Notes under the pieces: generated by a model
The model's database searches: none
What the model was told of the DNA's origin: nothing
What the model saw: the letters and a program-made list of their open reading frames with translations, nothing else
Position numbers and translations under genes: made by a program
In this document: piece by piece, positions 35,091 through 44,569 of the stretch
Position numbering within the stretch: the first letter of the stretch is position 1
Layout: each line of letters begins with the position of its first letter
Source of the DNA: Chloroflexota bacterium
GTDB taxonomy: Bacteria > Chloroflexota > Anaerolineae > 4572-78 > J111
DNA length: 64,000 nucleotides
NCBI GenBank assembly: GCA_016860845.1
Contig: BOKF01000018.1
Location: 96,678-160,677 of the forward strand
Direction: 5' to 3'

Positions 35091-35144
35091 CAGGGTAGAT
35101 TATCAATTTTCTGGAGAGATTTTATTTCTGGAGTCCTGGATCAT

Positions 35145-36047
35145 ATGTCCCAACCTCTAATTATTACTCTGGTCTTAAACTATAACAAGCGTCAGGATAC
35201 CCTGGAGTGCCTGGCTTCGCTAGAACAAAATACGTATAAAAATCACAAAATTATCGTCCTCGACAACAGTTCCACTGACGGTTCTGTTGAAGCCATCAGA
35301 GCCGCCTTTCCCGCAGTGGAGGTCGTGGTATTAACTGAGAACGGTGGTTACGCGGGCAATAACAATGTTGGGATTAAAGTGGCTATGGACCAGAGAGCCG
35401 ATTGGGTTTTTGTTTTAAATGAAGATACGATCCTGGCGCCAGATTGCCTGGCGCGTTTAATTGAGGTAGGGGAGGCTGACCCCAATATTGGCATTATGGG
35501 GCCAATGGTTTACCACCATGACGAGCCAACTGTTATTCAATCGGCTGGCGGCAAAATAGGCCCTTATTGGGAGTCGCTGCACCTGGCTCAGGATGAACCG
35601 GATCAGGGTCAGTTTAGCCAGCCACACCTGGTTGATTGGGTTTCCGGCTGCGGGATCATGGTTCGGCGGGCGGTTATTGATCAGGTGGGCATGATAGATG
35701 AGCGATATTTTTACTACTGGGAAGAAACCGAATGGTGTTTGCGGGCTGGTAGAGCGGGCTGGCAAATTATACATGTCCCTCAGGCCAAGATGTGGCATAA
35801 AGGCGTGCAGCGTAATTATCGGCCTAAACCTGCGGTAACTTATTATGGCACCCGTAACCGCTTATTAACCCTGGCCAAGCATCATGCGCCCCTCCTGGTC
35901 TGGTTAGGGGCGTGGGGCCAATTGTTGCGTACGATAACAAGCTGGACCATCAAGCCGAAATGGCGCTCCAAGCGTGAACATCGTAATGCGATGTGGCGCG
36001 GTATAGTAGATTTTTTACATCATCGCTGGGGGCAAATGCCACAGTAG
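35145..36047 (+). CDS. GT2 glycosyltransferase (rhamnosyltransferase WbbL-like group)
   Basis: The 300-residue protein has ITLVLNYNKRQDTLECLASL, DNSSTDGS near 42-49, TENGGYAGNNNVGI and VLNEDTIL (N-D in place of DxD). SGCGIMVRR and FYYWEETEWCLRAGRAG follow. This set of motifs marks the WbbL-like branch of GT2, many of whose members transfer rhamnose or galactofuranose. The tail has basic residues and one weak hydrophobic stretch. It starts 54 bp after the epimerase and ends 12 bp before the next transferase. Confidence 0.87.
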   Translation: MSQPLIITLVLNYNKRQDTLECLASLEQNTYKNHKIIVLDNSSTDGSVEAIRAAFPAVEVVVLTENGGYAGNNNVGIKVAMDQRADWVFVLNEDTILAPDCLARLIEVGEADPNIGIMGPMVYHHDEPTVIQSAGGKIGPYWESLHLAQDEPDQGQFSQPHLVDWVSGCGIMVRRAVIDQVGMIDERYFYYWEETEWCLRAGRAGWQIIHVPQAKMWHKGVQRNYRPKPAVTYYGTRNRLLTLAKHHAPLLVWLGAWGQLLRTITSWTIKPKWRSKREHRNAMWRGIVDFLHHRWGQMPQ

Positions 36048-36059
36048 GCATTAATAAAC

Positions 36060-37238
36060 ATGCGCATTCTATTTCTCTCGCCCTGGTATCCTTACCCAAC
36101 TAATAATGGTTCTAAACTACGCATCTTTAACCTGCTGCGCGGTTTGGCCCAGCAGCATGAGGTAACCTTATTAAGTTTTGCCGACCAACCCCAGGCAGAT
36201 CAAAATTCGCCTGAACTTCGATCACTCTGCTCTGAAGTTCAGGTTGTGCCCTGGAAGCCATTTCAACCCCAGAGTTGGCGGGCGCGCTTAGGGTTCTTTA
36301 GTCTAACTCCTCGTTCGGTGATAGATACTTTCTCGCCGGAGATGGAGCAGCGGATTAAACAGGCCTTAACTGAGCGTAGCTATGATCTTGTCATTGCCTC
36401 TCAGGCGGGAATGGCTGGCTATGGTTCTTATTTTGGGGGACTGGCAGCCCTCTTTGAAGAAGTAGAATTAGGGGTGCCCTATGAAAGTTTTATCCAATCT
36501 GGTTCAGCTTGGTCAAAGATAAGGCGCGGGTTGACTTGGGCCAAGCACCGGCGCTATTTGGCCAATTTATGGCAATACTTTGGGGCTTGTACCGTGGTTT
36601 CTGACCAAGAACGACAATTACTGTCCCGTACAATTCCTACCTACAGGGCGGTTGAGATAATACCCAATTGTATCAACTTGGCTGATTACAACGATGTTTG
36701 TCAGGCGGCACAACCTAATCACCTCATTTTTACCGGCTCTTTTCGTTACTCTGCCAACCATGATGCGATGATGTGGTTTTTACAAGAAGTTTATCCTCAT
36801 GTTCAGTCCCAGGTACCCGATGTGCGGCTGACCATCACCGGCGATCATGCCAATCTCCCCCTGCCGCCTGTTAGCAATGTTACCTTAACCGGTTTTGTCG
36901 AAGATGTACAATCCCTGGTGGCGTCTGCTTGGGTCAGCCTGGCCCCGCTGCGAATTGGAGGTGGAACCCGCCTCAAAATCTTGGAAGCGATGGCTTTACA
37001 TACTCCTGTGGTCGCTACCTCAAAAGGGGCTGAGGGATTAGAGGCTCAATCCGGCCAGCATTTACTGGTTGCCGATACGCCCCAGGCTTTTGCTGAGGCC
37101 ATCATTCAATTGTTAAAAGACCCCCGTTTACGCCAACAATTAGCAAACAATGCCTATCAATTGGTATCGGAAAGATACGATTGGGCAGCTACGATGCCCC
37201 GCTTTTTGAATTTGGTAGAACGGGTGGCCTGTGCCTGA
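36060..37238 (+). CDS. GT4-like glycosyltransferase
   Basis: The 392-residue protein begins MRILFLSPWYPYPTNNGSKLR, typical of the sugar-transferase and PEP-CTERM-associated GT4 branch. The donor half has LIFTGSFRYSANHDAMMWFLQEVYP cut by sequence variation, VTLTGFVEDVQSLVASAWVSLAPLRIGGGTRLKILE in pieces, and a final helix. The RIGGGTRLKILEAMA motif corresponds to the EX7E site of this branch. It should act on a nucleotide sugar at the cytoplasmic face. It is closely packed after the GT2 gene, 12 bp away. Confidence 0.86.
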   Translation: MRILFLSPWYPYPTNNGSKLRIFNLLRGLAQQHEVTLLSFADQPQADQNSPELRSLCSEVQVVPWKPFQPQSWRARLGFFSLTPRSVIDTFSPEMEQRIKQALTERSYDLVIASQAGMAGYGSYFGGLAALFEEVELGVPYESFIQSGSAWSKIRRGLTWAKHRRYLANLWQYFGACTVVSDQERQLLSRTIPTYRAVEIIPNCINLADYNDVCQAAQPNHLIFTGSFRYSANHDAMMWFLQEVYPHVQSQVPDVRLTITGDHANLPLPPVSNVTLTGFVEDVQSLVASAWVSLAPLRIGGGTRLKILEAMALHTPVVATSKGAEGLEAQSGQHLLVADTPQAFAEAIIQLLKDPRLRQQLANNAYQLVSERYDWAATMPRFLNLVERVACA

Positions 37239-37310
37239 AAATATTGATATTTTTAAAGTGAACCCGCATAGCACACTGAACAGATTAATGTTGAAAGAAA
37301 GAGCAGGGTG

Positions 37311-39263
37311 ATGGAATCTTACCCGACTGGCGTTAAAGACTCAGCACGCCAGACCGATGTAAATAGAATAATATCCGTTTATAAACGAGCGGTGATAGTC
37401 ACTTGGCTCCTGCTCCTGCTGCCTCTCTACCCTTTGCTGACTTATACCAGTATTAATGCCATTATTTGGCAACGCTACTCGTTCCGGTACGCGATCGGAT
37501 TGGTCATGTACGCCACTCTAGTGCTGCTGTGGCTGTTGATGCTGGGTCTGCCTAGAAGCTATATTAACCGTATCAACCGCCAATTTGATGATTTCTTATC
37601 TAATCCCTGGTTATATGGGCAGTTTGTGATTACATGTACCTCTCTGACCCTGTTGACTCTGATAGCGATGCTGCTCTGGGGATGGGGATACAACCTTATC
37701 TTGGGTCTTAGTATCGTGCTCTTGAGTTTATGGGTGAGTCTTCTGCCCATGTTTTGGCAGTGGGGCCGCAAAGGTTGGCCTATTAAACTTGAGTCTCCTG
37801 GTCGTTTAATTGATCGGTTAGGCCAAAATTCGCACCTGTGGCTGCCCCCGGTCATCGGAGCCGGAGTGCTGGTTATAGGCGCTGTCTTGGGCTTTAATTC
37901 TTTTTCGCTTCAACTCATTCCAATCTTGGGCCTGGTTCCTGCCATCATTGCCTTTCTTATCTATTGGCGCTGGCCGGCCATTGGTCTACTCGGGTTGGTA
38001 GTGGCCGGTCTAATAGTGCCTTCGCCGAATCTGCCGGGTGGACTCAACGTCGGGGTTATCGTCTTGGTGTTACTCATCGGTCTACACTTATTTGCAGTGA
38101 TTGTGAAACGCCGCCCATTGCGCCTGGTCCAATCCCGGACCGTTTGGCCGTTGTTGGCCCTTGTGCTTGGAGCTATACTTTCTTTTGGGGTGGGTAATTT
38201 GCCCTGGTTCACCTTTGCCCAGCCAGCGCCGATGGATGCCCAACTGGGGGGGCTGTTTATATACATACTGGCTGCGGGTGCTTTTCTGCTGATAGCGCAC
38301 CAGATACGTGACCTGCGCTGGCTGAAGTGGCTGACTTGGTTATTCATAGCCGTAAGTTCTTTGCATATCGCCGGGTGGCTGGTGCCCGGACTAGGCAAGT
38401 TCACCGATCCGTTGTTGCAGTTTGGCACTTTTAACAATAGCTTGTTTTGGGTCTGGTTGGTGTCGCTATCGGCAAGCCAGGCGGCATTTAATCGAGAGTT
38501 GCGTCTGGGTTGGCGCATGGTGTTAGGGGGGGTAGCTCTAGCCACTTTGTATGTTGGATTTATCTTGAATAATGATTGGAAATCAGGCTATCTCCCCCCT
38601 ATAGCCAGCGTGGGCGCTATGATTGCCTTTCACGCCTGGTGGGTGGCTATACCGGCGGTGCTGGCCGGATATCCCCTGACGCTGTACCTGTCCTCGCAAG
38701 CCATTGCTTCGGATGATTATAGTTATTCAACCCGGGTTGATGCCCTCCTTATCATGCTGGAAATCATCAAAGTAAACCCTATTTTGGGGCTTGGCCCGGC
38801 TAATTACTACTGGTATACCCCTCTCTTCCCTATTCGAGGGTGGGCAGTGCGGTTTAATTCTCATAATAATTATGTTGATATTGTGGCTCAAACCGGCCTG
38901 GTAGGGCTGGCCTGTTTCTTCTGGTTTGCGTTGGAGGTGGCCTGGTTAGCCTGGAGATTAAGGACCAAGGTGCCGGCTGGTGGCTTCGCCTGGGCCTATG
39001 TCTACGGTGTTATGGGCGGGTTAGCTGGAACTTTGGTGGCTGCGGCGCTGGCCGATTGGGTCTTACCTTTTCCTTACAACATTGGTCTGACCGGTTTCCG
39101 CATGAGCATGTTGGGCTGGATGTTTTTAGGTGGACTGGTATGTATCGAGCAAATTTATATGGGCCAGTCTCACCCGCAGGAAATCAATTTAACACGTGGA
39201 GTTGGACCTCTATCGCCGGGACGACTGCAAACTGCTGTGGTCTCCTTGTCTCAAAACAAATAG
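37311..39263 (+). CDS. O-antigen ligase/polymerase-like membrane protein (Wzy_C domain)
   Basis: The protein is about 650 residues with twelve or more hydrophobic segments. Near residues 515-535 it carries FNSHNNYVDIVAQTG (His near 518), the family signature of O-antigen ligase and Wzy/WaaL-type enzymes. A large extracytoplasmic loop precedes it. It could polymerise repeat units, or transfer the finished glycan to a protein or cell-wall acceptor outside the membrane. I start at the ATG at 37311; a GTG lies directly before it. A nearby ABC exporter makes a ligase role a little more likely than Wzy polymerisation. Confidence 0.85.
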   Translation: MESYPTGVKDSARQTDVNRIISVYKRAVIVTWLLLLLPLYPLLTYTSINAIIWQRYSFRYAIGLVMYATLVLLWLLMLGLPRSYINRINRQFDDFLSNPWLYGQFVITCTSLTLLTLIAMLLWGWGYNLILGLSIVLLSLWVSLLPMFWQWGRKGWPIKLESPGRLIDRLGQNSHLWLPPVIGAGVLVIGAVLGFNSFSLQLIPILGLVPAIIAFLIYWRWPAIGLLGLVVAGLIVPSPNLPGGLNVGVIVLVLLIGLHLFAVIVKRRPLRLVQSRTVWPLLALVLGAILSFGVGNLPWFTFAQPAPMDAQLGGLFIYILAAGAFLLIAHQIRDLRWLKWLTWLFIAVSSLHIAGWLVPGLGKFTDPLLQFGTFNNSLFWVWLVSLSASQAAFNRELRLGWRMVLGGVALATLYVGFILNNDWKSGYLPPIASVGAMIAFHAWWVAIPAVLAGYPLTLYLSSQAIASDDYSYSTRVDALLIMLEIIKVNPILGLGPANYYWYTPLFPIRGWAVRFNSHNNYVDIVAQTGLVGLACFFWFALEVAWLAWRLRTKVPAGGFAWAYVYGVMGGLAGTLVAAALADWVLPFPYNIGLTGFRMSMLGWMFLGGLVCIEQIYMGQSHPQEINLTRGVGPLSPGRLQTAVVSLSQNK

Positions 39264-39293
39264 GGTTATTATACCACCAAAAGGAGTTTCGCA

Positions 39294-40046
39294 ATGAACA
39301 ACGAAGAAGTGATTGGCTTAGTTCCCGCCGCCGGTAAAGGGGTCCGCTTGGGGCTGCCTTATCCTAAGGAATTATATCCGGTCATTCGTGATAATCACTA
39401 CAAGCCGATTTCCCAATTTGTACTCAATAACCTGACCACGGCCGGAGTGCAGCATGTTGTCTTTGTCATCAACGAAACCAAGCATCAACTGGTCGGCTAC
39501 TTTGGCGATGGCCACCGCTTTGGCTGTCATATCAGCTATGTCGTGCAAGAGGCAGTGGATAGTCAAAACCAATCCACCTCACCCGGTCTAGCCCACGCCC
39601 TGGATTCGGCCTATCATTTGACTCAGGGCAAAACGGTCTTCTTTGGGATGGCCGATACCATCATGCAGCCAGGGGATGCTTTCGCCAACGCTTACAAAGA
39701 GTCCTCTCCAGAAGATGACGTTATTTTAGTGTTGTTCCCTACGGAACGGCCGGAGAAGTTTGGCATGGTCCGGTTAGATAACGATAATCGGGTTTTGGAA
39801 ATTGTGGATAAACCCCGCCAAACCGACCTGACCAAAATGTGGGGCTGTATCATCTGGCGTTCCCGGTTCACCGAACATCTGCACGAGTCTGTTCGCCAGG
39901 GGATATCCGATTTTGCCCAAATTATGAATAATGCTATTGCGGCCGGTTTCCGCTTCCGCGGGTCCTGTGTGGTTGATGGGGTGTACATAGACCTGGGTAC
40001 CTACGAGGAGATTATGGAACTAGATCGCCGTTTTCGGGAGGAGTGA
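39294..40046 (+). CDS. Sugar-phosphate nucleotidyltransferase
   Basis: The 250-residue protein begins with the nucleotidyltransferase loop VPAAGKGVRLGLPYPKELYPV, a variant of GGxGTRLxPxTxxxPK. It continues with VNxT-like and GMADTIMQPG (the metal-binding Asp in MADT) and later KPRQTDLTKMWGCIIWRS. The closest functional groups are glucose-1-phosphate thymidylyl- or guanylyltransferases, including HddC. Given the HddA- and GmhB-like genes it might make NDP-heptose, but a dTDP-glucose role (for the WecE branch) is equally possible. AGGAG precedes the ATG, and the next gene starts 3 bp after the stop. Confidence 0.8.
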   Translation: MNNEEVIGLVPAAGKGVRLGLPYPKELYPVIRDNHYKPISQFVLNNLTTAGVQHVVFVINETKHQLVGYFGDGHRFGCHISYVVQEAVDSQNQSTSPGLAHALDSAYHLTQGKTVFFGMADTIMQPGDAFANAYKESSPEDDVILVLFPTERPEKFGMVRLDNDNRVLEIVDKPRQTDLTKMWGCIIWRSRFTEHLHESVRQGISDFAQIMNNAIAAGFRFRGSCVVDGVYIDLGTYEEIMELDRRFREE

Positions 40047-40049
40047 AGC

Positions 40050-41009
40050 ATGGAACCTCAATTAACCCTAACTACTGCCCAGTCCAGCCAGGCTGAAGTG
40101 TCTGTACCGGACATGTCCATCATCTTGGTGGGTTGGAACAACAAAAGTTATTTGGATCCCTGTCTGCGCTCTCTGTACGAAAGTGATTTGCGGTTTAGCT
40201 ACGACGTGGTGGTGGTGGACAACGGCTCAACCGACGGCAGCCAGGCCATGCTGCGCGAGCAGTTCCCCCAGGTTAAAATCATCCAAAATGACAGTAACGT
40301 GGGGCTGGGTAAGGCCAGCAATCAAGGTATCGAGGCTACTACAGGCCGCTATGTGATGTTGCTTAACAATGACACCCTGGTGAATGGCCCCTCCTTTAAT
40401 GCGATGGTGGAGTTTCTGGAAGCCAATCCCAGGGCCGGAGGTGTTGGGGGACGGCTGCTTAACCCGGATGGTTCCTTGCAGGCCGGTATTAACAAATTTC
40501 CTTCGTTAACAGAAGAGTTTTTGATTTCTACCCGCTTGGGCAATTTGATCTGGCCCGGCTATCCTGACCGGAGTGGCCCCGATAAAGTGCAAGCCGTGGA
40601 TTGGATCGGTTCGGCCTGTGTGTTACTGCGCCGCGAAGCGTTGGATCAGGTTGGCCTGCTTGATGAGAGCTATTTTATTTATGGTGATGAAGCCGATTTA
40701 CAGTATCGGTTGAAAAGGGCTGGTTGGGGTATCTATTACTTGCCCAACGTCACTACAATTCACTACGGCGGCCGCAGTATGAACCGCTGGAGCCGGCGTA
40801 AAATGGTCTACCGTGGCAAAATGTTATTCTTTCAAAAAAACTATGGTCTGTTCCCTACGCTTTTATTGCGCCTGCTGCATGGTAGCCTGAGCTTGGCCAA
40901 ACTGTTGATTTGGGGGGTAGCATTTCTGATACCTTCTCGGCGGGAGCAAGCCCAAAAGGAGCTGCGCTCCAACCTGGATGTATTTAGGTATTGTTGGAAT
41001 TTGGCTTGA
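40050..41009 (+). CDS. GT2 glycosyltransferase (WbbL-like group)
   Basis: This 319-residue protein has a 20-residue N-terminal extension, then MSIILVGWNNKSYLDPCLRS, VDNGSTDGS near 55-63, NVGLGKASNQGI and LLNNDTLV. GGRLLNPDGSLQAG and FIYGDEADLQYRLKRAGWG follow. The pattern is that of the WbbL/rhamnosyltransferase branch of GT2. One hydrophobic segment near the C-terminus (about 275-295) may anchor it to the membrane. The gene follows the nucleotidyltransferase by 3 bp, which suggests that the two are coupled and may share a donor sugar. Confidence 0.87.
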   Translation: MEPQLTLTTAQSSQAEVSVPDMSIILVGWNNKSYLDPCLRSLYESDLRFSYDVVVVDNGSTDGSQAMLREQFPQVKIIQNDSNVGLGKASNQGIEATTGRYVMLLNNDTLVNGPSFNAMVEFLEANPRAGGVGGRLLNPDGSLQAGINKFPSLTEEFLISTRLGNLIWPGYPDRSGPDKVQAVDWIGSACVLLRREALDQVGLLDESYFIYGDEADLQYRLKRAGWGIYYLPNVTTIHYGGRSMNRWSRRKMVYRGKMLFFQKNYGLFPTLLLRLLHGSLSLAKLLIWGVAFLIPSRREQAQKELRSNLDVFRYCWNLA

Positions 41010-41036
41010 GCCTTTTAGCATTAGAGAGAGCAAAGT

Positions 41037-42218
41037 ATGGCTGACCAGGTAAAGCGAGTGATCTTAATTGTGCTGGACAGTGTTGGCTGCGGCGACGCAC
41101 CGGACGCAGCAGCTTATGGCGATGCCGGGGCTAACACTTTAAGCAATATCAGCCGGGTGGTTGGCGGGTTGAATTTGCCAAACATGGGCACATTGGGCCT
41201 GGGCAATCTCACCGAGATCAAAGGTGTGCCGCCGACCGAGGCGGCGGTGGGTGTCTACGGGCGGCTGACCGAAGTGAGCGCCGGCAAGGATACCACCACC
41301 GGGCATTGGGAATTGGCCGGAGTCATCCTGGACCAACCCTTCCCGACTTATCCGCAAGGTTTTCCGGCCGAATTGATGGCCGCTTATGAGGCGCGGATTG
41401 GGCGGAAAACCCTGGGCAACTATCCAGCCTCCGGTACTGAGATTATTAAAGAATTGGGTGAAGAGCACCTGCGCACCGGTAAGCCGATTGTCTACACCTC
41501 GGCTGATAGTGTTTTCCAGGTAGCGGCTCACGAGGAGATCATCCCGATTGATGAGCTGTACCACTTCTGCCAGGTGGCCCGTGACTTACTGACAGGTGAA
41601 CACGCCGTAGGACGGGTGATTGCGCGCCCTTTTGTCGGCCAGCCAGGTCACTTCACCCGCACCGAACGCCGCAAAGACTTTAGCCTTGAACCTCCCGGCG
41701 ACACTATTTTGGATGTGGTCAAAGCAGCCGGGCAGGACGTTATGGGGGTAGGTAAGATAGAGGATATCTTTGCCTACCGGGGGCTAACCATGAGCAACCA
41801 CTCCGGCAACAACATGGCCGGGGTAGACGCTATTGTGGAATTCCTGGCCCTGGCTAAAAGGGGCCTTATCTTCGCCAATTTAGTGGATTTTGATGCTTTA
41901 TACGGCCACCGCAATGATCCGCATGGTTACGCTGAGGCCCTGGTTGCTTTTGACCGGCGTTTGCCTGAAATCTGGCAGACCCTGCGCGATGATGATGTAT
42001 TGATCATCACGGCCGATCACGGCAATGATCCGACCGACGCCAGCACCGATCATTCCCGGGAGCGGGTACCCATTTTAGTATGGGGTCAGCCCATTAAGCG
42101 TAACTGTCATTTGGGTACGCGCACCAGCTTTACCGATGTGGCGGCTACAATTGCCGATTTTCTAGGGGTTCAATGGAGCGGTCCGGGCGCCTCTTTTGCT
42201 CAAGCTATTCTGACATGA
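41037..42218 (+). CDS. deoB: Phosphopentomutase
   Basis: The 393-residue protein is a typical DeoB. It opens with [18 protein letters not shown] and continues with [27 protein letters not shown] and a C-terminal [22 protein letters not shown] that carries the metal ligands of the alkaline phosphatase superfamily. It interconverts ribose 1-phosphate and ribose 5-phosphate in nucleoside salvage. It sits 27 bp after a GT2 gene and 19 bp before a membrane transferase, inside a glycan locus, which is not its usual home. AGAGAG precedes the ATG. The assignment is secure; the reason for the location is not. Confidence 0.95.
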   Translation: MADQVKRVILIVLDSVGCGDAPDAAAYGDAGANTLSNISRVVGGLNLPNMGTLGLGNLTEIKGVPPTEAAVGVYGRLTEVSAGKDTTTGHWELAGVILDQPFPTYPQGFPAELMAAYEARIGRKTLGNYPASGTEIIKELGEEHLRTGKPIVYTSADSVFQVAAHEEIIPIDELYHFCQVARDLLTGEHAVGRVIARPFVGQPGHFTRTERRKDFSLEPPGDTILDVVKAAGQDVMGVGKIEDIFAYRGLTMSNHSGNNMAGVDAIVEFLALAKRGLIFANLVDFDALYGHRNDPHGYAEALVAFDRRLPEIWQTLRDDDVLIITADHGNDPTDASTDHSRERVPILVWGQPIKRNCHLGTRTSFTDVAATIADFLGVQWSGPGASFAQAILT

Positions 42219-42237
42219 TCTCATAGATTGCCAATGA

Positions 42238-43677
42238 ATGCGAGATGGTTTTATGGGTTTTGATAGCCAACTGGTGCAGCCAGGAAAAACACATTTGAAT
42301 ACAGGAGAGGCTGCCTCCACTGCTGTAACCTCATCGGTCAAAATGTGGCTGGCAGGGATCATCATCGTAGCTACGCTGCTGCGACTTGGTTCAGCCCTGT
42401 ATCAGGGTAATACAGTCGTGCCCCTGCCCGGCATCTTCGACCAAATCTCCTACGACGGTTTGGCCCGGCGGGTTGTTGCGGGGTACGGCTTTAGTTTTGC
42501 CACCGACTGGTGGCCGGCGACCCGGGCCGGTGAGCCAACTGCCCACTGGAGCTACCTCTACACCCTTTATCTGACGGCTATCTACGCCTTGTTTGGCCCG
42601 CAGCCAATCGTAGCCCGGCTGATTCAGGCGGTGTTGGTCGGTATCTTACACACTTGGTTAACTTGGCGGATCGGCAGTCGTATTTTCGGCCCAATCACCG
42701 GCCTGATTTCTGCCAGCCTCGGGGCGGTTTATATCTATTTTTTCTACTATGCCGGAGGGGTGCTGACCGAAACATTCTACATCACCGGCATTTTGTGGAC
42801 CTTCGATGTGGCGCTGCGTCTGGCTGCCAGAGCCAAACCAACCGGCCCAAACCAATCCTCATCTGCCCTGAATGGGTGGCTCTGGCTTGAATTGGGCCTG
42901 GCTATTGGCGTGACGCTGCTCCTCCGCCAAGTTTTTCTGCTGTTTGTGCCGTTCTTATTCCTTTGGCTGTGGTGGAATAAGTCCGAAGGGCCACAGGAAT
43001 CTACGGCAGGTTGGCCGTGGGGGAACCGGTTTCGTTGGTCAGCGCTCAAAGGATTGATTGGCGCCGCCTGCATCATCCTGTTGATGATTGTGCCCTGGAC
43101 AGCGCGCAACTATCTTGCTTTTCATACCTTTGTGCCCCTTAACACGAATGCTGGATTTGCTTTTTTCTGGGGCAATCATCCCATCTATGGGACACACTTC
43201 GCCCCCCTTTTAGGAACACAAACCTACCACGATTTGATTCCGGCCGAACTCTTGGCGCTCAATGAGGCGGAAATGGATCAGGCTTTGCTCAAGCTGGGCC
43301 TCGGGTTTATCGCAGATGATCCGGTACGTTTTGTTTTGCTCTCTTTCAGTCGAGCTGGCGAGTATTTCAAATTCTGGCCCTCCTCTGACTCAGGCTTGAT
43401 CAGCAATATCGCCCGGGTCGGTTCGTTCGGGATTTGTCTGCCCTTCATATTGTATGGTTTGTGGATTTCAGCAAAGTTGGTGCGGTATCCTTCTCATAGC
43501 ATGCAGCGATCAGAGATCATCCTGCTCTACCTCTTCGTCATGATCTATACAGCCATCCATCTGGCATCTTGGGCCTTGATTCGTTATCGTCTGCCCGTTG
43601 ATGCCGTCCTGTTAATCTTTGCGGCACTCGGGCTTGAGAACCTGACCAAGCGTACTCTTTCATTCAGGAAAAGCTGA
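42238..43677 (+). CDS. GT-C membrane glycosyltransferase (GT39/ArnT-like)
   Basis: The 479-residue polytopic protein has about ten transmembrane segments. Its first outside loop contains FDQISYDGLARRVVAGYGF, where the acidic residue after the first helix is the usual catalytic position of GT-C enzymes. LRLGSALYQG and SYLYTLYLTAIYALFG also match the PMT/ArnT layout. Such enzymes use polyprenyl-phosphate sugars, which the GT2 enzyme at 5761 could provide, and act on the outer face of the membrane. The start is uncertain: an ATG five codons later (42253) is possible. It ends one base before the next start. Confidence 0.78.
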   Translation: MRDGFMGFDSQLVQPGKTHLNTGEAASTAVTSSVKMWLAGIIIVATLLRLGSALYQGNTVVPLPGIFDQISYDGLARRVVAGYGFSFATDWWPATRAGEPTAHWSYLYTLYLTAIYALFGPQPIVARLIQAVLVGILHTWLTWRIGSRIFGPITGLISASLGAVYIYFFYYAGGVLTETFYITGILWTFDVALRLAARAKPTGPNQSSSALNGWLWLELGLAIGVTLLLRQVFLLFVPFLFLWLWWNKSEGPQESTAGWPWGNRFRWSALKGLIGAACIILLMIVPWTARNYLAFHTFVPLNTNAGFAFFWGNHPIYGTHFAPLLGTQTYHDLIPAELLALNEAEMDQALLKLGLGFIADDPVRFVLLSFSRAGEYFKFWPSSDSGLISNIARVGSFGICLPFILYGLWISAKLVRYPSHSMQRSEIILLYLFVMIYTAIHLASWALIRYRLPVDAVLLIFAALGLENLTKRTLSFRKS

Positions 43678-43678
43678 G

Positions 43679-44569
43679 ATGGCCATATTTAGTTCTACAA
43701 TTATTCCGACGATAAATCGTTCAACCCTGTCCGGCGCTGTTTACAGTGTGTTAAATCAGTCGTTTAAGACTGCTGATTTTGAAGTGATTGTAGTGAACGA
43801 CTCGAGTCAACCACTACCTGATATGGATTGGCAACACTCGGAGCGGGTACGGGTGATTGATACGAATCGCCGCGAGCGCAGTGTGGCTCGCAATACTGGC
43901 GCGGCGATTGCCAGAGGTAAGTATCTACATTTTCTGGATGATGATGACCTGTTTTTGCCGGGCGCTTTGGAGGCCTTTTGGGAGCTGGATCAGAAAAACG
44001 AAGCGGCCTGGTTGTACGGCAGCTACCAGACCGTTGACAATGAGGGCAATATCGTAGCCGAATTTCATCCGGACATTAGCGGCAATATTTTTGCCCTGTT
44101 GGTAGCGGGTGAAGCGATCCCTTTTCAGGCATCATTATTACAGGCCAAGCAGTTTCATGCCACCGGCGGTTATGACTCAGTCCCGGATATTATTGGTGTT
44201 GAAGATCGTGATCTGGGTAGGCGGATAGCTTTATCGTTTACGATTGCTTACACACCTACCGTCGTCGCCAAAATTCGGATTGGTGAGGTGGGCAGTACAA
44301 CGAACTGGGCTACTCTGGCCGAGAGTGACCGCCGGGGGCGGGAAAAGGCCCTCAGTGCTCAACATACTTATGCCCGCTTGCGGGCATCAGCGCCTTCCAG
44401 TTATTGGCATGGGCGGGTCAGCCGGGCCTACTTTGCTTCGATGATGTGGAACTTAAAACGCAAGAATATATTTACAGCCGCGAGTCGGGCAACGGCAGGT
44501 TTAGCCTTTGCCGGCTGGCATACTTTTTCGCCAAGTTTTTGGCGCGGGTTAAAGACCAAAATAAAATGA
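43679..44569 (+). CDS. GT2 glycosyltransferase
   Basis: The 296-residue GT-A protein has SSTIIPTINRSTLSGAVYSV, VVNDSSQP near 39-46, RERSVARNTGAAIARG and HFLDDDDLF as the metal site. This is a compact family-2 enzyme without membrane segments. It starts one base after the GT-C stop and ends in an ATGA overlap with the next GT4 gene, so three transferases are tightly coupled here. The acceptor and donor are unknown. Confidence 0.86.
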   Translation: MAIFSSTIIPTINRSTLSGAVYSVLNQSFKTADFEVIVVNDSSQPLPDMDWQHSERVRVIDTNRRERSVARNTGAAIARGKYLHFLDDDDLFLPGALEAFWELDQKNEAAWLYGSYQTVDNEGNIVAEFHPDISGNIFALLVAGEAIPFQASLLQAKQFHATGGYDSVPDIIGVEDRDLGRRIALSFTIAYTPTVVAKIRIGEVGSTTNWATLAESDRRGREKALSAQHTYARLRASAPSSYWHGRVSRAYFASMMWNLKRKNIFTAASRATAGLAFAGWHTFSPSFWRGLKTKIK

